Source of the DNA: Rhodopirellula sp. SM50
GTDB taxonomy: Bacteria; Planctomycetota; Planctomycetia; Pirellulales; Pirellulaceae
Assembly (NCBI RefSeq): GCF_002289565.1
Contig: NZ_NTFY01000040.1
Location: 1 to 64,000 of the forward strand
Direction of reading: 5' to 3'
Length of the DNA stretch: 64,000 nucleotides
The translations under genes were made by a program, and so were the position numbers. Shown here piece by piece: positions 48,401 to 54,500 of the stretch (the first letter of the stretch is position 1; each line of letters begins with the position of its first letter). Below the pieces are notes generated by a model. The model had not been told where the DNA came from and ran no database searches. It saw only the letters and a list, made by a program, of their open reading frames with translations.

Positions 48401-51138
48401 CGCCCGCACCGCTGTTCCCGACCTACACCACCGCGCGATTCCGGTTCTCGCGAACCGGGAACCTCTCGCCGGTCGGATTGTCACTCAGCGGTGAAGTCGA
48501 AGACTATCAGGTGCTGTTGCTCAACGGTGAGCCGCCACAGCTCAATGCCAACACCACCACGCGACGGTTCTCCGTCGATGAAGGCCAGGTCCTGCAAGCC
48601 CTGGACATCGACGGCAACCTGACCGGGACGGTGCCGTCGGATGACGGACTGTTGGTCGGCGTGTTTGATCGGGACGGCGATCCCGTGTCGATTTTGCCCG
48701 AAGACGCCACGGTCCGCGACCTGTTCACCGAAGACGGAACCTTCGCCGGCGAACTGGACCTGGACACCAATGGGACCTTCACCTTCCGACCTGAAGAAAA
48801 CTTCAACGGAAGCATCTCGTTCCTCGCTCGGGTGACGGATATCAAGTCCAATCCGGAGGAGCAACTGGTCAACGATACGGCGATCACCGTGACGATCGAC
48901 GTGTTGCCGGTCAATGACAAACCCTTCGCGACCGAAACCGATGTGATCACCACGGCGACGATCGACGAAGACCAAATCACGATCTTCCGCGCCGAAGACC
49001 TGATCGATCCGTTCTACGCGGCCGGACCGGATAACGAGCTGAACCAACAGCTGATCTTCCAATCGGTCTCCAGCCAGAACTTGGGCGATTCGATCTCAGC
49101 GCTGGGGGGAATCCTGGAAATTCTGCCCGACGGACGCAGTGTTCGGTACACGCCGCCGACCGATTACAACGGCGACATCCCGGATGTGTTCAACTTTGTC
49201 GTCGCGGATGTCCCCGGCGGCAACTTGATCGCCCAAGCCGCGGACAAGCCGGGCACCGTCTCGATCACGATCAACGCGGTCAACGATCCGCCGATCGCCG
49301 GTAACGATTTCTTCAACGCCGTTGAAGATCAGAATCTGGTGATCGCGATCAACGGCGGCGGTTCCATCGTCGGCATTCTGGACAATGACCGTCCCGGTCC
49401 CCAGAACGAGATCGATCCCCCGGAAAGTCAAACGATCAGTCTGCCCGAAAGTCAGTTCCCGCTGACGACTGACCGCGGTGGGATCGTTCGGTTGCAGACC
49501 AACGGACAATTGCTCTACACCCCGCCGGGATTGTACAGCGGCCCGGACGGCTTCCGTTATCGCATCGTCGATAACTTGGGTGCCGAATCGACCGGTTTGG
49601 TCTCGCTCGATGTGGGCGGTGAAAACGACGCGCCGATTTTCCAAGGTGTCGACGGACAAAAGGACGCGCAAAACGAACCGGTCGAAACGATCTCGTTGGC
49701 CGAGAGCAAACCGAATGCCCAGTCCACCGTTTACGACCTGGATACCTGGTTCACGGATCCGGAAAACGACACGCTGTCCTATCAGGTCACCAGCAGCAAT
49801 CCTTCGATTGTGCAGGTGAATTTACAGGGCAGCACGTTGACGCTGACCCGTCCGGCCTTCGCGTTCGGCTCGGTCGCATTGACCGTGCGGGCCTTCGACG
49901 GCAACGTGACGACCGAGCAAGAGGTGACCGTTTCGATCATCAACGAAAATGATTCGCCCCTGGTCATCGGATCACTCGATCCGCTCGAAGGAGACGAAGA
50001 CGAAATCACCCGTCGCGAACTGACGAGTGTCTTCAGTGATCCCGATGGGGATACGTTGACCTACGTCGTCGCGAGGCTCGGTTCGATCATTCGGCCCTCC
50101 GATGCTCAGATCGCCGCCCATCCGTTGATCAACTCCATCGATTTCGAGGGAGACCAAATCGTCATCACGCCCAAGGCGGATCAATTCGGTGAAGTCACGA
50201 TCGAAATCGAAGCGAGCGACGGATCGTTCCGCGTCAGCGATAGCTTCACGCTGACCATCAATCCGGTCCCGGACGCGCCGGTCGCCGTCGCCGACAGCTA
50301 CAACGTCGCGATCGGGTCCACCCTGAACGTGCTCAATCCGGCAAACGGATTGCTGCGAAACGACAGCGATGCCGATGGCGATCCGATTTCGGTCGACCTG
50401 GCCACCGTCACACCACCGTCGCTCGGAACGCTGAACCTCAGCGCCGACGGAACGTTCACCTACACCAGCAACGCCGGCGATGTCGGCTCGGTCGATACGT
50501 TCACCTACCGTGTCGTCGATGCCCCCGCAAGCGGATCGCCGCGGTTCAGCGAATTCCGTACCGTGACGCTGACGCTTTCACAGTCGCGTTACCAGAACCC
50601 GATCCAGGGCATGGAATCCGACGTGACGGCGGATGGAAACATCTCGCCGATCGATGCCCTGCGGGTGATCAACTTCCTGGCACGGCGGGCACCGAGTTCC
50701 GGTCAAGTCGCGGTCGCCGACATCGGTTCTGGCCCGCCGGACTTCTACGACGTCGACGGAAACGGTTTCGTCAACCCCTTCGATGCCTTGCTCGTGATCA
50801 ACACGCTCGCGCAGCGGCAAAACGCAGCTCAAGGCGAAGGCGAACAGATTGGCCGAGAACTTTCGGCATCCAGCACCGTTTCCTTTGCAACGGCAAACTC
50901 GGACTTCCTGCCGACGACCAACGTCCAGCCGTCGATCGAGCGAGAGCAAGAAACGCCGACGACGGTTGCCGATTCGACCGATGCCCTGCTGACCGCCGGC
51001 ATCAACATCGAACCGGTTTCGTCGCAGCAAGCAGGATCGATTCTGATCGAGAGCTTGGCCGAAACGCCCAGCGACGAAACGATCGATCACGCGATGGCCG
51101 ACTTGTTGACGGAGCTGGATGACGCGTTCGAACTTTGA
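33436..51138 (+). CDS. Giant secreted LEPR-XLL protein with degenerate metzincin region, GEVED domain and dockerin
   Basis: The 5,900-residue product starts with a basic leader ending in the planctomycete signature LEPRQLLAG near residue 67, thought to mark export. An SbsA-like Ig region follows (LIGIQPNEGALI). A metzincin-like region has lost its zinc site: at 644-660 it reads FTRKATAGVGFLLGLEQ, where the paralogue has HEIGHSLGLGH. Downstream are PPC-type folds (VDIDLYRFEVKLG), beta-helix sections (MIDAGAILKLRGSYINVGSS), a MAM-like section, about eleven copies of a DG-x-F-x-I-x-DG...FEF module, and a GEVED domain (about 4736-5030). Five or so cadherin-like Ig repeats joined by NDxP come next. 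The dockerin at about 5718-5797 has two Ca loops (DVTADGNISPIDAL, DVDGNGFVNPFDAL). ATG 33451 is an alternative start. It is probably cell-surface or matrix attached. Confidence 0.93.
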   Translation: MKVWSMTSRERKNSTSNIAPQDVIESNIIESRSAASAVSGRNKKRRSSKPRELRRRRLLESLEPRQLLAGPQLIGIQPNEGALITDGTVRDSSPRVLTFGFDEDQVLDSTTFDGIQISRAGEDGRLGTADDVAIQRGLVTLGDPNQNEVVVRFAESLPDDDYRIEVYGFDDIGLGITGLRNTAGELFVPSDPALRSERIDFKLSLGALVESVVPQPVIRDANGQLRQNRNEIVVYFNEDPLFVEDDDNGNPTMRSAENPRFYQLLFTQETVRTTDDELFFPDEVVYDEATHTARLFFSEDINTLPSIAAGELHEGGTWRLRIGTAVDDRVDLILPPRQLSVQPTAVTDFQHEGLRVEFILNQIGEAASGREVRFESTGSGGLSVSLDANNNVVFNFGLADPAVDPLPTVDELKAAVAATPSVAAVLAVRSERNGDVNDGGGLELPRSVIGAPALKMTAVGDTLSTSLDVGIFGQDNSITSVVVAESIDPQPFLIELAGGNDDPGHRDLEFGVDGLRGHINSNFGPDALDGITEIAYNFQGIFDSQGSTDYLNQINARQKTRIREVLNLWAAELGVQFRETLNEGITFAVGDTGNLQARPNTTLVRSGAIPSVLNASLRIDPTFGESAIVFSNQANLNLDFGEDFTRKATAGVGFLLGLEQASELPPQTTMALDFLFLNQNIDTPLAGVDLEPVFPSNYDVQHGQYLHNPDSVDIDLYRFEVKLGDDDKVGTLTAESFAERLPDSSLLDTTLSLFEETRAAAVSDLGFGSSLGVTFEALITGRSGNGTEVRFIRSDRNFGDDEIRVNRVFDSSGNPIANAVLLDLPRKGVFISTVTAQQVVDAINNDPFASSILRASVTLGDPASDISVGTAAPLPVRLQGGGLTKLAQNDDYFSEDSRIIASLDEGVYYVGVSASGNDQYDPTIPGSGYGGRTQGAYELHLKFEPLVDEVDVIRDRDSSRVGVPGTPLDGDGDGTPGGANNFWFQTRPEHRILNFTDDGDAVVPGQTITIVSGTGIVRTYEFVPSGGQPIPGNVPVFYSDGTGGFPTPGGNLASALASAINFRQNETGVSVVRVGTGLEFTGERRIALSNGFRAAVAIGRNIFVDKTAGPNADGSLENPFNNIANSDVANAFGSAIEGDIVRIVGNGGLDGLVETEVDNFSYQIGLTDVGGRSLEDGRTMDVPRGVTTMIDAGAILKLRGSYINVGSSTLQVDRSGGALQVLGAPRLVGLSLEGDPVSTTLISDVDAGLEGYDDGSVIFTSIRDRMADADAAGDDSPTSKAGDWGGLIFRRDLDQFEGRRDLEDEGIFLQRVNHAEIRYGGSSNVLIDSVQQLVNPILVINLRPTITFNEITFSADSAISASPDSFEETSYQAPRFQQAGEFTADYDRIGPEIYDNLLVENTVNGLFVRVPTTATQTPREMTVAGRFDDIDVVHVLPENLVIASKPGGSITDGFAPSLALVSARQLPGGSLAAGTYLYKMTFVDDDGFESLASADQFSFTVSDDDSSVELTALPLISRGNDYVSRRLYRAEASANPEFRLVADLGASSASFIDDLALDAGTEGLVTLDLNRTGTRGRLDGSLVMDPGIVMKLSGSRIELQPGAVMLAEGDGSNPIVMTSIRDDRFGAGGTFDTNNDDGSPVFQAPSHGDWAGIYAGPTSSISIDNGVISYAGGISLIEGGETIGFVPLQLQQADGRITNSRFEFNDSGQDGAGPLGRFGRLAVAPSTIFIRGSQPVIVGNTFIDNDGSIIDIDVDSLTGDRVIDIGRETGALNRISELDDNFGPMVRFNRYDDNDLPGLDQITGMEIRGGTLATESVWDDTDIVHLVFDSIIVDNIHSGGGLKLRSRPDESLVVKLGDQDNPLLTELSSGQGTPNSATIGTGLTASGTPNDAIDRIGGSISILGLPDSPVVLTSFRDDTVGAGLTPEGTQFTDNNGDKSNSRPEANDWRSILLDQWSNDRNVDVIPELELATEVAPGLNGSVQNAQVLGELATSLTASDEVLRLGFEVEGFLSNPDDVDTYSFTGSPGTEIWVDIDKTSFTLDSVIELLDANGNVLARSNDSGDEIANGSNVEVFDPRLEGVTTSLQARDPQFSNFGVGGVYEDFDTTNPRDAGIHFTLTGNPTNPNSRSTYFFRVRSASINPDDAAGGLTRGGYRFQVRLSEDQEFPGSVVRYSDIRYANHGVHVQGLMGTSPLLGEASENEAADPFFADNGQINPPVLIDTTTNSTEVPSQRAQYLGNIVQNRNNVISVAGELSTSSDVDFYQIDLLNDDIDAAIRSMIFDIDYAAGFNRPDTNISVFYDPDGEFSEAVEPRLVLFGTNSNVLDDLTSPNGENDGSEKLSRGSISTGDPLIGPVTLPEGTYYIAVTGAGVEPVALTSSQFVRREPINSVRRIVEQRFDAGESPSTAGGPVVPDFFTNVDIGASEFELAGDGMFGHGKPGHFDGTSGPAQNFSQVFSEFFVAGGDAPGFAFGGFGAADLDALNWSLDDNIEIGGDFVFNNSDNTSTSIPHVSINGSLGGDRSDLFQFTVDTDNARVILDIDDGHSFVNDLDPDSENIVFVPDATSVDTTMYLFRQDPVTGRYVQVFSNTLSSTLDGRSGSNSVLDPFFDSAAFGTPNLLAGTYVVAIAQSQVGVSVDANTGAIVTANTDPLFGPLDYRLHVSVEDHLLPQGLFGNQTLHYDRLNNTAPATITSQPFDLSGYVDFDLPTFYFNYRFDPFIDGSFNSDDAQIRIFSNENPTGRVIASNVNLQADDTWFQFREDIGDFAGDTGIRVEVTYTPVSGQSFENDGLFLDDFIIGFAERGETIFNTPGGTDEFTGFGNGGAGEYQLETRPATPYAASVGFGTVGLVEDFDTNDRHNQAFTLVAPAGSQISDGDTFVLGDGASIQTFEFTTTPGTVQFGNTPVLYGVGDSPAQVAQAIRTAITQQTGIDIEASSAAGQDNETMTDGRLSLAGSARGSFLAIDSVADAPPLGTSLARDTDGHLLLPAILHNGFGDSNYVRTQGQVIIDSNKISDVRAIGVWAEPGVRDIDPEDVRDNDFSFGFPTFLPLIDGNHPFLQYPPVGNAYPGYVRNLPILNDSVLGGLAPGIVVSNNTIDQAGYSGVKVDGESAPFVLDVFDMIELAALDPNIAGAGNRTILEGALLTIDAGGTRVTFEFEEIDGIGGPVGSGTQGGNGVRDGHVPIYYREDTASGYNRTNAIDRVSYSSIELATSIMQSIQGSILVTNGLVELVTPTIGPSPYRRNRAFEFLQQTPMSFDSAAVYLQGASEVYFRGSQNAFTTTQAPVAESVQPFARIVNNTIYGSDGLESQFPEANDESNDVMADAIDTKVGPSHRNVYTSTATLGDNVGPLGPGGDVDFYRVNLGLGDRLVVDIDTVAGGANTAIQIFNELGERQSFDGGSGNASVISLTATAPDHLDPASTGLAGGLVQDVVNSRDPFVDFFAPKKGVYYVAVSADSNLNFDPNAISGRTGATADLGDYTINLETYAPRTHVISADTGRATGMVGSDVIGTTFVITQVADLPPNFIVGGVTNARTFEFVPLGAAAQPGNVAIQVGDANQAEDFLPDIMRAISDAIEPRVGNARVNYGLNAHPLPNNDHTAVPGPIARVRATALGGYESDNQGIVNTTRRGLENGVLMTHRDGIGNTVDHDFHSTIILDQDTIGYGHDRRTTAGSGTTENFVFVENAAKIELSPEAIAAGLRLDPAPGFDIDQVINETGIMVTAGASPAILNNVLLNLHESVVVEETHSPGFSTVGGDQQVKPMEVVVVGSVFQHDEPEAPVFTDAPLVIVGHTTDANKGPSNVNGGTDDFNLTNVDDAVTLVNPGGDNFLPAPFSSVIDSNVDSLRERSALSSLRESIGLPISNVLAPRRDVTGVKRADNPLYPNTGQGSSIFGDRGSVELADLVGPIAIAEAPRDNDAEGIDTDPNVSFINLDGGVYEQFRIQLRDSGDSSDPFAGSGIDNNTIVVAEIPGIRDRGANVTLFEDDRLLTEGIHYTFNYDETKNTITLTPLAGIWNNQRAYRIEMNNRDRTVLIAPTADQINDGDQIEITDSNGGKVVFEFESGFVIQMPEALTVEVPIEGTNQGGLIDGGVFTINDGVNPVVVFEFDLDGTSLPSSIPVTLPTTPTPTDSADLDVFRNTIATNIAAAIATQSANLNVDVRVDGPRVIIGSERNTRVDAATSGLVTAPRTLGLQVPSAGADVGGVQAGETFTISNGTFVQGFQFVDATRPTPAPGFIGINVDPLPGPPTLPLGANAVATAIQNAILSSALELTPTIIGTTVYLDLPASGSATVPSGQLRPVGVSRTPADGDLITFTPNDGSAPVIFEINRTDERDTNGNIFDDGVSDQNHIPINITRSTTGNELAAIAAGEIQARSIPGLSSNDVNPINGGILKIGGQPGLLLSVSGTSLEVIGSPDVTGPSTLQIFGPLLMSVPFTAPNDGDSFTILDNGGTPINFEFDSNNILNNPNAVRILFSRFDDQDTVATSVVNSINGSTVGLTATNQGGGTISLGLIPTARVDVSNTSLTSRRGIVSDGERITITQGALSVTYEFESVNNGGGVTGSNVPVPFEPGSTQQAVSDSLAAAITNNPRGLNLSAAVEFDNTVSPPVPRVALRDLPGTVVDVTAAPSLILTGVPGGAIPISISPADTPFDIKQAILSAINSVNQGPDGVVTTLAAQDRGGATLFVENGVLIDGPLTNYFLPAIRDVQGNALEANRPDNTTQFTILMPTVGLDYGDAPDPVLNIPGRYPTRLVNDGARHVVTDGLYLGTTIDADLDGQSSVGADGDDALTGVSTTGTLFSVTTVNGSTAVNVNIATVDPTTRDGDTITINTGVRTATLEFDLNGRFDEDHFAIQPTDPNSVDSILQAIADAIAESPVEPAAIDFVSTSIVISGDDEDGVSFSSYQNPSGVFNSNVVTPITFTVTGSGILQGWIDYDGDGDWSESEAIAFFDPGADPDTARSRTSLALTGDGTRSFTFDTYVPDSAPAPLFPTYTTARFRFSRTGNLSPVGLSLSGEVEDYQVLLLNGEPPQLNANTTTRRFSVDEGQVLQALDIDGNLTGTVPSDDGLLVGVFDRDGDPVSILPEDATVRDLFTEDGTFAGELDLDTNGTFTFRPEENFNGSISFLARVTDIKSNPEEQLVNDTAITVTIDVLPVNDKPFATETDVITTATIDEDQITIFRAEDLIDPFYAAGPDNELNQQLIFQSVSSQNLGDSISALGGILEILPDGRSVRYTPPTDYNGDIPDVFNFVVADVPGGNLIAQAADKPGTVSITINAVNDPPIAGNDFFNAVEDQNLVIAINGGGSIVGILDNDRPGPQNEIDPPESQTISLPESQFPLTTDRGGIVRLQTNGQLLYTPPGLYSGPDGFRYRIVDNLGAESTGLVSLDVGGENDAPIFQGVDGQKDAQNEPVETISLAESKPNAQSTVYDLDTWFTDPENDTLSYQVTSSNPSIVQVNLQGSTLTLTRPAFAFGSVALTVRAFDGNVTTEQEVTVSIINENDSPLVIGSLDPLEGDEDEITRRELTSVFSDPDGDTLTYVVARLGSIIRPSDAQIAAHPLINSIDFEGDQIVITPKADQFGEVTIEIEASDGSFRVSDSFTLTINPVPDAPVAVADSYNVAIGSTLNVLNPANGLLRNDSDADGDPISVDLATVTPPSLGTLNLSADGTFTYTSNAGDVGSVDTFTYRVVDAPASGSPRFSEFRTVTLTLSQSRYQNPIQGMESDVTADGNISPIDALRVINFLARRAPSSGQVAVADIGSGPPDFYDVDGNGFVNPFDALLVINTLAQRQNAAQGEGEQIGRELSASSTVSFATANSDFLPTTNVQPSIEREQETPTTVADSTDALLTAGINIEPVSSQQAGSILIESLAETPSDETIDHAMADLLTELDDAFEL
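45540..48130 (+). repeat. Cluster of repeated DG-x-F-x-I-x-DG...FEF modules inside the first giant protein
   Basis: Seven consecutive modules begin near 45560, 45700, 46054, 46360, 46756, 47040 and 47910. Each has a DG-D/E-x-F/I-x-I start (DGDQIEITDS, GGVFTINDG, AGETFTISNG, DGDLITFTPNDG, DGDSFTILDNG, DGERITITQG, DGDTITINTG). A strand ending FEF or FEI follows 10-15 residues later, and the second half usually carries VAxAIxxAI or a like helix. Four more lie earlier in the protein, near 36438, 42049, 42857 and 43970. The second giant protein has one near 54011. Copies are diverged, so the repeat is old. Confidence 0.75.
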
Positions 51139-51515
51139 CAACCGTGAATGCCGTGCGGCCGGTCCCCCGGTCGGCGGCGGACGGCGGGAACCGCCAACGT
51201 GGTTCTCGCCAACGCAATCGCCGGCCGTTTGTCGGTCAACAAACCCTTATTATACTAAACGTTTGCACCCCTAAGGCCTCGCTCGTGACGGCTCGCTTGC
51301 ATTCCCCGACGCGACAACACCGCAATTCAATCCGCCACCGGCGCGTCCCTTTCGGCCGCGCCAGGCCCCTACACTGGAGCTCGGCCCTACCGAGCGACTG
51401 AACACTCCCTGCTGGATTTGACCGAATTTTTCGTCGGCGGCCCGGCGCCGACACCACTCGATGAAGTACTCGTCGAGCCACCTTGTTTTATCATTTTTGA
51501 TTTTGGGATTCCCCG
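51139..51515. promoter_or_regulatory. Spacer between the two giant genes with hairpin and candidate promoter
   Basis: These 377 bases hold no gene. GGCGGGAACC (51183-51192) pairs with GGTTCTCGCC (51201-51210), a possible transcript 3'-end hairpin without a T-tract. TTGTCG (51229-51234) and TATACT (51251-51256) with a 16-base spacer form the best promoter candidate for the second giant gene. GTCGGCGGCCCGGCGCCGAC at about 51433 can form another hairpin in its 260-base leader. Confidence 0.45.
51229..51256 (+). promoter_or_regulatory. Candidate promoter of the second giant gene
   Basis: TTGTCG-16-TATACT, about 260 bases before ATG 51516. The -10 region lies in the clearest AT-rich island of the gap (CTTATTATACTAAACG). 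The spacing and -10 sequence match the candidate before the first giant gene. Confidence 0.42.
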
Positions 51516-54500
51516 ATGAGCTTTCGAAGCCTTGGTAACCGTGTCAGGAACCTCGCCGAGCGACGCCACGATCGGCAGCGCACGCAAAAGCGTTTTCAAA
51601 CGCGCCGGAACCTCGTCCAGCAATTGGAAGACCGGCGGCTGCTGGCCGGACCTGAGCTGATTGCGATCCGTCCCGATTCGGGGGCACTGCTCCGCAACGG
51701 CGATACGCTGAACATCGCCCCGAGCGAGTTCAATCTGCAGTTCCGCGCCGGTGCGGATATCAACGAAAGCACGATCACGACCGATTCGGTCAAGCTGGTC
51801 CGCAGCGGTGGCGATGGGACGTTTGGCGATGGTAACGAAGTCGACGTCGCGATGGGCTACGTCGGTCTGGAAACCCCGGGGGATACCGATCCGACCAACC
51901 TGCAACGCATCGTCTTCCGGCCCTCCAGTTCGGCATCGTTCAATTCGACGGATCCGGCCGCGGCGTTGCCCGACGACACCTACCAAATCCAAGTGTTCGG
52001 CTCCGGTGCCAACGTGCTCACCAACCTCAGCGGTGAAGCATTCAACGGCGGGCTCGATGAATTCACCACCTTCCGCCTGGATCGTGGTGCCCAGGTGGTC
52101 GCGGTCGTTCCCCAACCGATCAGCTACAACCCGCTGTCCCAAGCCTCCGATGAGATCGTCGTCTACTTTGACGACCAACCCTTGGATCCGACACAGGTCA
52201 TCGACCCCGCCTATTATCGACTGGTCAACACGTCCGGCTCGATGACGTCGGCTGATGATTCGACGATGCTCGCCGAAACGGTCACGTATGATTCGGACGC
52301 CAATCGCGTCACGTTGAAATTTGCGTCGGCCATCCCCGAAGGCAACTATCGGCTTGATATCGGTCAGTCCGGCGGCGACAACTCGACCCCCTCGACGGCC
52401 ATCCAGGTGGGGAGCCTGAATTCCAGCAACGCGTTTGCCCAAAACGGATTCCTCGGTGACTTCGGCGGCGTCAGCGACAACGCGGCCGACGTCGACCTGT
52501 ACAGTCTGCAACTTTCCGCCGGAAGCACGTTGACGGTCAAGGTTTCGCCGCAGGCAGCGGGGCTCAACACCCGTCTTCGCTTGCTGCAGTTCCCCGGCGG
52601 AACCGAAGTCGAACTCGACAACGTCACCGCCGGTCCCGACTTGGACAACCTCTTGAGTTTCCCGGTCGCGGTCTCCGGCAATTACTTCGTTGAAATCACC
52701 AGCGCTGATGGTTCGACGGGGTCGTACCTGCTCAACGCCGCGGTGACTGCCAGCCCGATTCTGGGCGACGACGACAACTCGACGTTTGACAGCGCCACCG
52801 ACCTCGGCACGCTCGGATCGGCCGATCTGCGTATCACGTCAAGTATCCGTCGACAGCCGATCCCGATTCCGCCGCGGGCCGGCAGCGAAGACGAACCGGG
52901 ACACCGCCAAATTCAACGGGAAGCCCACATCGGTGCCCGGGGCACACAGCCGACGGTGCCCGCGGACATTCGCACGGTCAACTACTACTTCCCCGACACG
53001 CTCGGCGTCGACACCAACGGTGATCCCTACATCAACCTGATCACCGCAAAGGAAAAACAGATCATCCGCGAGATCTTCGAGATCTACGCGCAGCTTTCGG
53101 GTTATGAATTCATCGAGTCTCCCGCCACCACCCCCGGCGGCGATCAGTTGATGATCGGTAAGGGCGACTTCCGTGCGGTCAGTCCCGGACTCGGTCCCAA
53201 CGACGGCGTGGCAGGGTTGGCCAGCGGTAGCTTTGCGCTGGCAAACGGTGCCATCTACGACCAGGCCAACCGATTCTTCGGCGATGGTTTCACCACGGTG
53301 ATGTTCCACGAGATCGGTCACTCCCTGGGTCTGGGACACTCGTATGACATTCCGTCCAACATGGGCGGCGGCGTGCCCAACGATGTGTTGCCCGGCGATC
53401 ATGATGTCGTGCACCTGCAACGGATTGTGCCGCCCAACTCAACCGACATCGACATGTACGGCTTCACGTTGGCCCAGCCGGGACAGCTGCGGGCCGAGAC
53501 GATCGCCGAGCGGTTGGCCATACCCAGCTTGCTCAACACCGCGATGTCGCTCTACCAGGAAGTCGACGGCCAGTGGGAATTGATCGCCCGCAACGACCAA
53601 TATTTTGGCGCCGACTCGTTCCTGGAGTTGCATCTCGAAGCGGGCAACTACTCGATCGGAATCACCAGTACCGGTAACACCGACTACGACCCGAACGTTC
53701 CCGATTCGGGTTACGGCGGCACCACCGACGGTGCGTATGATTTGCAACTGTCTTTCCAGGCCGAACAGGATGGCGTGTTGCTCGACGCCGACGGCACCGC
53801 CTTTGACGGAGACGCCGACGGCACCCCCGGCGGTGTGTACTCGTTCTGGTTCCAATCCAACGACCCGGACACGACGATCTATGTCGGCAAGCAGAGTGAC
53901 ACCACGCCCGGACCCGAAGGCGACGGACGTCTGTCCAGCCCCTTTGACACGGCCCAAGCCGCCCTGCGGCAGGCAGGCAACCGTATTGTGGTGCCACTTG
54001 ACGGCGCCGACTCGATCAACGACGGCGAGCGTTTCGTGATTGATGACGGCGTCAATGTGGCCACGTTCCGTTTCGGCACGTTAGGTTCCGATCCGGTCGA
54101 CATCAGCGCTGCCAACACCGCGGCCGATGTGGCTGCCGCCATCCAAACGGCGATCAACAACGCCAAAACGGCCGGGCGTCTGAGCGCCTCGGTCAACGTC
54201 AGCGTGTCGACGCGGATCGTCCAATTCTCGGGCATCAACAACCTCAATATCGCGGGTTCGCCGACGTTGATCGCCACGCCCAATCCGGTCCGGATTCTGG
54301 CCAACGGCGGCGACGACCTGGACATCGCGACGGCCTTTGACAACCGTCCGTACCTGATCGGGCAGGACACCTCCGGAAACGCGCTCGATGATGGAGCGGA
54401 ATTCCTGGTGCCGCAGGGCGTCAACGTGATGATCGAAGCCGGCGCCCTATTCAAGATGCGTCGAGCGAACCTGGACGCCGGTACGTCGTCGGGCAACCTC

